A stretch of DNA of 64,000 nt from Actinoplanes italicus (lineage in GTDB: Bacteria; Actinomycetota; Actinomycetes; Mycobacteriales; Micromonosporaceae): positions 1 to 64,000 of the forward strand of contig NZ_PVMZ01000013.1 in the NCBI RefSeq assembly GCF_003001815.1, written 5' to 3'. Under the pieces are notes generated by a model. The model ran no database searches and was not told the DNA's origin. It saw nothing but the letters and a program-made list of their open reading frames with translations. The first letter of the stretch is position 1. Every line of letters starts with the position of its first letter. Shown one piece after another: positions 57,538 through 64,000 of the stretch. Position numbers and translations under genes: made by a program.

Positions 57538-58238
57538 GGGCCGACGAGGTACCGGCCGTACCAGAGGGCGACCGCGGCCACGTCCTCACCGGTGGCGACT
57601 GTGGCGTCGCCGAGGAACCGCAGGAAACCGGCGTCGTCGGGACAGCCGCGCCACAGGGCGGAGAATCGCTCGCCGCCGGGCTCGCTGGCCAGCCCCGCGG
57701 CGCCGAGGCAGATGATGTCGCCGTCGTCGAGTTCGAGCCGGTCGACGGGCCGCGGGCCGTCCTCGCCGGGGCTGAGGAGCACCTCCGGCCGACCGTCGGC
57801 ACCGAGACGCCAGATTCCGGCGTACGGCCCGAGCAGCGCCACCGAGGCCGGTGCGCTGCCGCGGCCCGCGGTCACCGGGAAGACACCGACCGCGAACGAC
57901 GGCGACGAGTCCCCGGCGCGGGACGTCACCATCGTGGCCAGCGAGCGGACCAGGTCACCGGCCGTGGCGGCCGGGTCCGTGTCGGTCAGGCGCACGAGTG
58001 CCCGTACCCCCGCCCGGGCATGTGGCGACGGACCTGAAGCGCCCGCCGCGGCAGCCACCGCGAGGAGGCGATGGCCGCGCCGCCACACCGACACGGTGTC
58101 GTCGCAGTTGGTGTGCGGGCGACGCCCCGGATTCGTGTGCCAGCCGGCGCGGACCGTCCAGACGCCGCTCGTGCCGCCGTCCACCCCGGCCGCGGCGCGC
58201 ATCTCGTCCGGACCGGCGAACAGCGCCCGCTCGGTCAC
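57531..58238 (-). CDS. PP2C-like protein lacking metal-binding aspartates (pseudophosphatase)
   Basis: 235 residues; GTG overlaps the vWA stop (GTGA). The fold follows PP2C phosphatases: GWHTNPGRRPHTNCDDTVSVW, a central strand LLAVAAAAGASG where active enzymes have a D-G-x-G motif, GDIICLGAAGLA where T-D-G is usual, and ATGEDVAAVALWY where D-D is usual. The metal-binding Asp residues are replaced by Ala or Glu at three positions, so phosphatase activity is unlikely. A regulatory, substrate-holding role between the vWA protein and kinase is inferred. Confidence 0.75.
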   Translation of the reverse strand: MTERALFAGPDEMRAAAGVDGGTSGVWTVRAGWHTNPGRRPHTNCDDTVSVWRRGHRLLAVAAAAGASGPSPHARAGVRALVRLTDTDPAATAGDLVRSLATMVTSRAGDSSPSFAVGVFPVTAGRGSAPASVALLGPYAGIWRLGADGRPEVLLSPGEDGPRPVDRLELDDGDIICLGAAGLASEPGGERFSALWRGCPDDAGFLRFLGDATVATGEDVAAVALWYGRYLVGPW

Positions 58239-58924
58239 GGCAGGTCCTCGTCGCGCCAGGCCAGCTCCTCGATACCGGGCGGCGGGTTCGGCGGCCGGGT
58301 GGCGGCCGCCGCGGTGATGGTCAGGAACACGGTCTGCAGGAACATCTCCCCGAAGCTCGCGATGGCCGCGGAGGCGTCGATGCCACGGTCCACGATGTAC
58401 GACCCGAGCCCGACCGGTGACTTGGCGATCTCCCGCAGGACGTCCCGGTCGGCGTCGCCCATGCCGAACGCCAGTACGTGCGGGCGCAGTTCGGGCCGGA
58501 ACCCGGCCGGCAGGTCGGCGAGCGCCTGCTGCCACGGCCGGCCGTGCGGCATCGGGGTGGGCCGGCCGTCGGTCAGCACGAACAGCACCGGAGCCTTGGG
58601 CCGCCCGCCGGAGCGGATGCACTCGTCGACCTCGCGGGCCAGCTCGGCACGGGCCAGGTCGAGCCCGGCGGTCAGATCGGTCCAGCCGCCGGCGGTCAGG
58701 GTGTGCGGTGCCCCGTGGGCCTTCGGCGTGGCGAACGGGCGCTCGACGCGGGCACCGGTGCTGAACGAGATCACCCCGACCCGCGCGTGGTAGTTGATCA
58801 GAGGGTCGGTGGCGAGCACGTTCAGCACCCGGTCAAGGGTCAGGTTGAGGCTGCCGATCGCGTCGTCGGTGAGCATCGAGGCGGAACGGTCGGCCAGCAG
58901 GCAGAAGTGGACGAGATCGGCCAT
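58235..58924 (-). CDS. TerY-like vWA domain protein
   Basis: 229 residues forming one von Willebrand A domain. The MIDAS motif is intact: DRSAS (D12, S14, S16) in FCLLADRSASM, Thr in GGWTDLTAGLDLA (about 85) and Asp in VLFVLTDGRPTP (about 112). It resembles TerY. In TerY-P systems a vWA protein, a PP2C phosphatase and a kinase are encoded together; here all three are in that order with 4- and 7-base overlaps. It probably binds the other subunits through its metal site. Confidence 0.88.
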   Translation of the reverse strand: MADLVHFCLLADRSASMLTDDAIGSLNLTLDRVLNVLATDPLINYHARVGVISFSTGARVERPFATPKAHGAPHTLTAGGWTDLTAGLDLARAELAREVDECIRSGGRPKAPVLFVLTDGRPTPMPHGRPWQQALADLPAGFRPELRPHVLAFGMGDADRDVLREIAKSPVGLGSYIVDRGIDASAAIASFGEMFLQTVFLTITAAAATRPPNPPPGIEELAWRDEDLP

Positions 58925-58933
58925 GGCGGGCGG

Positions 58934-61567
58934 TCAGTGGACGCCGGAGAACGGGTCGCTCTGCTCGTCGTACTGCCCGGCCGGCTGAATCGCGAAGCGA
59001 CTCGCCCGGTGCCGCTCACCGGCCCGGTCCGGCAGCGCCTGCTCCAGGAACCGCGTGGTCGCCTCGGTGGTGCCGTCGTGCTCGTCGGCGAGGATCGGCG
59101 GCTCGAACAGGTGTGACCGGACCACGCCGTCACCGTCCACGCTGACCCACGTGTGCCCGTGCTGGACGGTCAGCACCGTCGGGCGGTCCGAGGCGCCGGT
59201 GAACACGCTCAGTGAGGCGCGCTCTCTGGCCGCGGAGACGCTGACCACCGCCGGCAGCGGGGATCCGGCCGCCAGCAGCGGCGTGCCCAGGTCCTGCAGC
59301 TGGTTGCCGGCGTTGAGGTGGACGTCGGCGGTGAGACGACCGTCGCCGACGGACCCGGCCGGAAGCTCGCCGACGGGGTTGCCGTCCCGGAGGTCGAGCG
59401 GGGGAGCCTCGTCGAGGTAGAGGTACATCGTGACGTTCTCGTTCTCGTCGATCTCGTAGGCGGCACTGGTCCGGCGGTGCGCGTCGTCGAGGTCCGGCCG
59501 GCTGCGCGACAGTTCGTCGAGTCCCTCGATGCGGAACGTTCCCCACGCGATGTGGCTGTCGGATCCTCGATGGTCGGTGCCGGCCAGCGAGGTCCGTACG
59601 TCGGCCGCGTCCCGGCGCTCGATCGTGATGGTCGGCCAGACGGCATGGCCGATCGAGCGGGCGAAGCGGCGGGTCTCGGCACCGTTGCCCTCCGCACCGG
59701 ACACGGGTGCGTACCGCGACAGCTGAATGCCGTGGGCGAATATCGTGGTCGTCCCGCTCGCCATGCCGCCCATGGCGGTCCGGAACTCGGCGGCCAGGTT
59801 GGTACGCAGGTCGGCGCTGCGGACACCGAACTTGTGCACCCCGGCCCGGAGGTCCGCGATCACGTCGAGGTGTTCCGGGTGCGACTCGTTGTCGCGGATC
59901 GAGGCGGCGAAGGCGGCGCCGAGTGCTGCGGCGCTCTTGAGATGGTTGCGGTGTGTGGTCAGGTCGAAGTCGTGATTGAGCCCGTTCTCCTCCTTGAAGA
60001 CGGCGAGCAGCACCTGTTCGAGCCGGTCGCGCAGGTAGGGGGAGCGGAACGAGGTCCCGGAGAGGACGACCCGGTCGACCCGGGGCGCGGTGTCCGGCGA
60101 GCTCTGTTCGGCGGCGCTCTCGAGCCCGGCCTTGGCGATGCCCGCGGCGAGCTTGGCGAGCCGGCGCAGGAAGGACTCGGCGTGCGGCGCCATGTCCGCC
60201 CGCCAGCGCAACGGAACCACCACGGTCCCCGAGGACAACGGGACCACGACGTCCAGGTCCTGCCCGGCGGACGGACCGAGCGCGCGATGCTTGGTCTCCT
60301 CGGCGACCTGCCACAGGACGAGGAAGTCCGCCCAGCGGGAATCGTCCGAGCGCCAGTCGGTGGCGACCTCGGTGCCCCGTTCCCGCAGCCGCTCCTTGAT
60401 CACCTTGAAGAAGTCCAGGGTGAGACGGTCGGCTCCGTAGTTCAGGTGTCCACCGGCCGCCTGCACGTAGGGCGCGAGGATCCAGAAGTGACCGTGGCCG
60501 GCCACGGTTCGTGCCGCGTCCGGGGTGGCGTCGACGATCCGCATGTCGATCAGAGCGACGTCGGTGGTGCCGGCCCCGACGTCGATGACCAGGACCCGGT
60601 CGCTGAGGCCGGTGGCGTGACCGTTGCCCTGGGCGCGCGCCTGGAGCGCGGCCAGCCCCAGGACGTTGCGCTGGCCGATCCGGGTGAGCAGGTCGAAGAA
60701 CGCGACAGCGGTCGCCTCGTCCAGGTACAGCCTCGGTTTCGGCAGCCCGGTGGCCTCCAGCAGGCGTTGCAGCCGGACCCGCTGGGCGGCGGGGAGCCGG
60801 GTCGGGTAGGTGAACTGGATCTCGTACGGCAGCAGGCGGTCGCCGAAGTCGTTGGTCAACGACCCGAGCGCCTCCTCGCCCATCTCCCGGTAGGCCTCCA
60901 CGAGCGACTCCAGCGCCTTCTCGTCGTGGCTGTGTTTGAGCAGGTCACGTTTGAGACCGCGGGAGCCGAGACGGTCGTTGCCGAGGGCGAGGGTACGAGG
61001 TTGGATCACCTCGCGGATCGCGTAGTGCTCGAGTGGCGGGTTGCCGAACACCTCGTCCCATGCCCGTGAGCGGAGGTCGGCGACGTCCACGTCCTCCCCG
61101 GTCCAGGCGTGTGCCGCCCGTACCTCGACATCTTCGGGCTGGGTTCCGGGATCCATCCCGATGACCTCGGCGACGGCGGTGATCTGGCTGTCCGACAACT
61201 GCCCGCGGGGTAGCCGGCGGTTGTTGTCCCACAGAGCGGCGCACTGCCCGTGTGTGCCGAAGTCGAGCACCGGGATGGCCTGGACCCTCAGGGTGGCGTC
61301 GGTCATGGTGACCTCCGGGACGAGAATGCGGACGGGATACCGCAGCCGGGCGCCGCCCGGCTGCGGTTGCAGAACGATGATCCGAAGCAGTTCGCCGGTG
61401 TGCACCGGCTCGTCGAGACACAGCCGGGTGCGGTCCCACCGGGTGCGGATCGATTCGCCGCCGGCCCGGCGGACCTCGACGATCCAGCTCGCCGGGGGGT
61501 CCTCACCCGTGATGGTCAGCAGGTGGGGAGAGCCGGCGGAGCCCGGGATGCGGCTGAGGCGCAGCAT
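58934..61567 (-). CDS. Hsp70/actin-like ATPase, large form
   Basis: 877 residues from ATG 61567 (GGGGAA eight bases upstream). About 90 extra N-terminal residues precede the nucleotide-binding fold: phosphate-1 loop LDFGTHGQCAAL (102-113), phosphate-2 VIDVGAGTTDVALIDM (about 335) and adenosine motif VVLSGTSFRSPYLRDRL (about 510). The C-terminal ~300 residues form beta-rich domains (IHLSRYAPVSG-like stretch, YEIDENENVTMYLYLDEAPP) in place of the usual substrate domain. Similar large Hsp70-like proteins (SrfB type) pair with dynamin-like GTPases, as here. An ATP-driven scaffold or chaperone for the GTPase and vWA protein is inferred. Confidence 0.8.
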   Translation of the reverse strand: MLRLSRIPGSAGSPHLLTITGEDPPASWIVEVRRAGGESIRTRWDRTRLCLDEPVHTGELLRIIVLQPQPGGARLRYPVRILVPEVTMTDATLRVQAIPVLDFGTHGQCAALWDNNRRLPRGQLSDSQITAVAEVIGMDPGTQPEDVEVRAAHAWTGEDVDVADLRSRAWDEVFGNPPLEHYAIREVIQPRTLALGNDRLGSRGLKRDLLKHSHDEKALESLVEAYREMGEEALGSLTNDFGDRLLPYEIQFTYPTRLPAAQRVRLQRLLEATGLPKPRLYLDEATAVAFFDLLTRIGQRNVLGLAALQARAQGNGHATGLSDRVLVIDVGAGTTDVALIDMRIVDATPDAARTVAGHGHFWILAPYVQAAGGHLNYGADRLTLDFFKVIKERLRERGTEVATDWRSDDSRWADFLVLWQVAEETKHRALGPSAGQDLDVVVPLSSGTVVVPLRWRADMAPHAESFLRRLAKLAAGIAKAGLESAAEQSSPDTAPRVDRVVLSGTSFRSPYLRDRLEQVLLAVFKEENGLNHDFDLTTHRNHLKSAAALGAAFAASIRDNESHPEHLDVIADLRAGVHKFGVRSADLRTNLAAEFRTAMGGMASGTTTIFAHGIQLSRYAPVSGAEGNGAETRRFARSIGHAVWPTITIERRDAADVRTSLAGTDHRGSDSHIAWGTFRIEGLDELSRSRPDLDDAHRRTSAAYEIDENENVTMYLYLDEAPPLDLRDGNPVGELPAGSVGDGRLTADVHLNAGNQLQDLGTPLLAAGSPLPAVVSVSAARERASLSVFTGASDRPTVLTVQHGHTWVSVDGDGVVRSHLFEPPILADEHDGTTEATTRFLEQALPDRAGERHRASRFAIQPAGQYDEQSDPFSGVH

Positions 61568-61586
61568 GGTCACGGTTCCCCGGCGG

Positions 61587-63251
61587 TCAGTGGAACGATC
61601 CGGCCCACTTGAGACAGGCGTTCAGCACACCCGCCCGGCGTGAGTACTCGGGCCAGCTCAAGGCGGCCGGTGCGGCGCCGGGATCCTGACCACGTGGCGG
61701 GGCGCCCGGCTGTTCGGCGGCAGCGGCCAGACCCGTCAGCAGGTCACACAGTTCCCACCGGACGCGGGCGACGTCCACCCAGGACGGCGGATCGTCTCCG
61801 GACCGCGACACGGTGAGCAGCCGGCCGAGCTCTTGCAGCAGAGGGGCGGAGATCTCGGCCAGGCGTGGGGTCGCGGTGATCCCGGCGGTGCTGTAGCAGG
61901 CCAGTTCCGCCGCGGTGGCGTGATCGCTGAGCAACGCCACGACGTCGACCGGTTCGTCGAGGTACCCGTCATGGATCAGTTCGTCGAGGGTCCGCCACGG
62001 TTCGCTGGAGTGCTCGCCGTAGAGGGTCTCCCGGGCCACGGCTGCCAGCTCCAGCCGGCGCTCCTGCCGATCCTTCTGCTTGGCGATCTTCTTCTCGTTC
62101 CGGAGCACCCGCTCGGGTTTCGGCTCGACGAGCTGGTCACGCAGATGCAGCGCCTCGTCCCGGACCGTGGTCGCCAGCTCGCGTAGGTCCGCATCGCCGG
62201 CCGACTGCCGCGGCGCCGCCTCGAGCGCGTCACGGATCGTGTCGAGGATGACGCCCATGCCACCGTCCGGGTGCGCGAGTGTGCGCCGGACCGCGCCGTG
62301 CAGCAGCTGGTATGAGGGGTCGGCGACCTGAGCCGGTTGAGCCAGCCACTGTTCCCAGGCACGGAGCTGCTGGATCGCCTGCTGCGCGCTCAGCGGGACC
62401 AGATTCAGATCGGCAGGGGCGTCGGCGGCGACCGACAACACCATGGGCGTACGACCGTAGTCCTGCAGTGTCCCGTGGATGGTCTTCATGAAGTTGCCGC
62501 CGGGCACCACCCGCGGGTCGTCCAGGAAGGTGACGACCAGCAGCTCCCCAGGTTCGAGCTGGGGCCGGTCGTTGCTGCCGGCGTTCCACAGCCGCAGGGT
62601 GACCGCCGGGGCGTAGGAATGCTGGGCCTCCGCCAGGACCACCTCGTTGAAGACCTCACCACGGGCATCGCCGGGCAGGTCGAGGAAACTGACCCCCTCG
62701 GTCAGGGCCCACTCCAGCGGATGTGGTGATCCGACGCGTCCCAGGTGGATCATCCGGTCGACGAGGACGTTGTGCCGCTCGTTGCTGCCCAGCGCGGTGC
62801 TGAATCCGAGCTGCCGCCAGTCCGTCTGCGTGACCGCGCTGCCCGGCTCGATCGGTCCGGCGCGCAGCCGCTCGCGTCCGGTCTGGACGGTGTGCCGGTA
62901 GTCGACGAACTCGATCTCCGTGGCGAGCGTACGTAGCCGGTCCAGTCGTTCGCTGAGCAGCCGCTCGCTCGCCAGGTGCACCCGCGGTTCCACCGCTCCG
63001 TCCTCGCCGCCGACCATCCGTACCTCGGTGATGCAGGCCGTGGTCTGCCCCTCGCTGGCGTCGAGGGCGCGGCTCCCGAGCATGAGGTTGATCATGGTCG
63101 ACTTGCCGGCCGAGGCGTCCCCGCGGATCGCGACGTATCGGTTGCGCGCCCGCCAGAACAGTTGGTCCGCCTTGCCGGCGAGTGTCGACTGCGGCCATAG
63201 TGCCGCGATCGTGTCGAGGGTCTTCCGGTTGATCTGCGGACCAGCGGCCAC
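61587..63251 (-). CDS. dynamin-like large GTPase
   Basis: 554 residues; GTG start with GAGGAGG five bases upstream. P-loop RGDASAGKSTMINLML (about 43-58), switch threonines GQTTACITEV (69-78), G3 in SFLDLPGDARGEV (about 190); the NKxD base-recognition motif is not clear (VLSVAADAPADL lies there). The C-terminal ~250 residues are helical with a charged coiled stretch (KPERVLRNEKKIAKQKDRQERRLEL). Dynamin-like GTPases remodel or tether membranes; relatives occur in bacterial defence and in SrfC/SrfB-type pairs with Hsp70-like proteins. It is first in a five-gene operon, so it may be the effector or membrane-acting part (inference). Confidence 0.8.
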   Translation of the reverse strand: MAAGPQINRKTLDTIAALWPQSTLAGKADQLFWRARNRYVAIRGDASAGKSTMINLMLGSRALDASEGQTTACITEVRMVGGEDGAVEPRVHLASERLLSERLDRLRTLATEIEFVDYRHTVQTGRERLRAGPIEPGSAVTQTDWRQLGFSTALGSNERHNVLVDRMIHLGRVGSPHPLEWALTEGVSFLDLPGDARGEVFNEVVLAEAQHSYAPAVTLRLWNAGSNDRPQLEPGELLVVTFLDDPRVVPGGNFMKTIHGTLQDYGRTPMVLSVAADAPADLNLVPLSAQQAIQQLRAWEQWLAQPAQVADPSYQLLHGAVRRTLAHPDGGMGVILDTIRDALEAAPRQSAGDADLRELATTVRDEALHLRDQLVEPKPERVLRNEKKIAKQKDRQERRLELAAVARETLYGEHSSEPWRTLDELIHDGYLDEPVDVVALLSDHATAAELACYSTAGITATPRLAEISAPLLQELGRLLTVSRSGDDPPSWVDVARVRWELCDLLTGLAAAAEQPGAPPRGQDPGAAPAALSWPEYSRRAGVLNACLKWAGSFH

Positions 63252-63409
63252 GAGTCCTCCTCGGCTTCCCAGCTGCGGAAACGGATGACGCGACCTGACG
63301 CTAACGCAGCCGTGTCACCACCGAGTACGACGTTCACCCGATCCTCCGACGGACCGGCCGATTCGGACGGTGCCCCTCGTTGATCGGCGGACCCGTTCCG
63401 TGTACACGC

Positions 63410-63704
63410 TCAGGGGCGCGGGAATCCCATGGTGGGATGCGGGTGGCTGCCCAGCGCGCTGGAGACCATGTCGGCCAGCTCCCAGCGGGCGCCCGGCTTC
63501 TTCTCGGACGCGTGGTACGCCAGGCCGTTGACGATCGTGAACCAGTGCGGGGCCGTCATGGTGACCTCGACGTCTCGCGCCGGCCACGACGATCAGCGCC
63601 AGAAGCCCGGTGATCCCGGCCCCGACGGCGGGCAGATTCGGCTGCCTCGGAGCGGTCGGCGGCTTCGGCCCGGAACGACGCGGCTTGATCACGGTCCGCG
63701 CCAT
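63410..63704 (-). pseudogene. small protein gene, probably frameshifted
   Basis: The downstream frame (63410-63559, 49 codons) reads TAPHWFTIVNGLAYHASEK and MVSSALGSHPHPTMGFPRP and ends with TGA. The upstream frame from ATG 63704 reads MARTVIKPRRSG and a membrane-like LPAVGAGITGLLALIVVAG. The two would join smoothly (AGARDVEVTM) with a one-base correction near 63575-63590, so I see one gene of ~97 residues broken by a frameshift, or alternatively a 49-residue gene starting at 63559. Family not recognised. Confidence 0.4.
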
Positions 63705-63768
63705 CGGCGGCGAGAACACGGACCTGAGCGTTCCGGCGGTAATCCGCCGGGCGCGCCGGGCCGTACTC

Positions 63769-64000
63769 ATGATCGTGGAGACGATCACCTTCGCCCTGGC
63801 GGCCGGACTGCTGGCCGCGTTCAACCCGTGCGGGTTCGCGCTGCTGCCGTCGTTCCTGGCGCTGCTCGTCGCCGGGCCGGGCGGGGTGCTGCGCGCGCTG
63901 CGCCTGTCGGCCGCGATGACCGCCGGTTTCGTCACCGTGTTCGGGCTCATCGGCGTGGTGCTCAGCGTCACCACCGTGCCGATCCAGCGGCACCTGCCGT
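63769..64000 (+). CDS. ccdA: CcdA/DsbD-type cytochrome c biogenesis transmembrane protein (partial)
   Basis: 77 residues to the window edge, from ATG 63769. It shows the N-terminal CcdA signature: FALAAGLLAAFNPCGFALLPSFLALLV, with the redox-active Cys in NPCGFALLP, then a second membrane segment AAMTAGFVTVFGLIGVVLS. CcdA passes electrons across the membrane to thiol-disulfide proteins for cytochrome c maturation. The second catalytic Cys lies beyond the window. It diverges from the broken small gene. Confidence 0.85.
   Translation, partial: MIVETITFALAAGLLAAFNPCGFALLPSFLALLVAGPGGVLRALRLSAAMTAGFVTVFGLIGVVLSVTTVPIQRHLP

Overview
The window is very GC-rich DNA with many GTG starts, tightly coupled genes (repeated ATGA/GTGA stop-start overlaps), SigE-type and ECF42-type sigma factors, LacI-controlled sugar uptake, and families typical of filamentous actinobacteria (SCO2521-2524-like genes, SAV_2336-like genes, GerW, vanadium haloperoxidase). 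It looks like a chromosomal segment of a Micromonosporaceae-type actinomycete, plausibly Actinoplanes or a close relative. The genus is inference; no rRNA or other phylogenetic marker is present.

Layout. 1-1.9 kb: tail of an IS481-type transposase abutting a ring-cleavage (VOC) dioxygenase, followed by decayed pieces of a PrpF-like isomerase and a 6PGDH-like dehydrogenase. 1.9-6.2 kb: a sigma factor / triplicated-repeat membrane protein / amidoligase operon, divergent from a PadR-ABC transporter operon. 6.3-9.0 kb: secreted vanadium haloperoxidase, PilZ protein, GerW protein. 9.1-15.3 kb: a LacI regulator with two perfect operators, an ABC sugar importer and a GH42 beta-galactosidase, closed by a strong terminator. 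15.4-21.1 kb: an AbfB-domain surface protein, two paralogous membrane-anchored proteins, a NodS-like methyltransferase, a propeller lipoprotein and a repeat-rich gap. 21.4-29.0 kb: a large FAD/Fe-S oxidase, an HTH-DUF2975 pair, an ECF42-like sigma with its DGPF partner, and an N-acylamino-acid racemase/acetyltransferase pair.

29.4-45.7 kb is the first accessory island. It has a four-gene SCO2521-2524 cassette; divergent from it a 1683-residue protein with a degenerate metallophosphoesterase, NACHT, pentapeptide and WD40 domains; and, convergent to that, an operon of trypsin-VMAP, MoxR ATPase and a SAV_2336/vWA-degenerate metallophosphoesterase-NACHT protein. This resembles the predicted vWA-MoxR-VMAP conflict systems. 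Both metallophosphoesterase domains have lost their metal ligands, so they are probably sensors or scaffolds.

45.8-55.9 kb is mixed metabolism (SDR, LysR plus NAD-epimerase, RCC1-repeat secreted protein under a CebR-type operator, aldose epimerase, amidohydrolase, SigE sigma plus membrane partner) with several minisatellites and an odd array of tRNA-like elements. 56.1-63.3 kb is a second accessory operon: dynamin-like GTPase, Hsp70/actin-like ATPase, vWA protein, PP2C-like protein that has lost its metal-binding aspartates, and a membrane-anchored kinase. It combines a TerY-P-type triad (vWA/PP2C/kinase) with a GTPase/Hsp70 pair. The window ends inside a CcdA gene.
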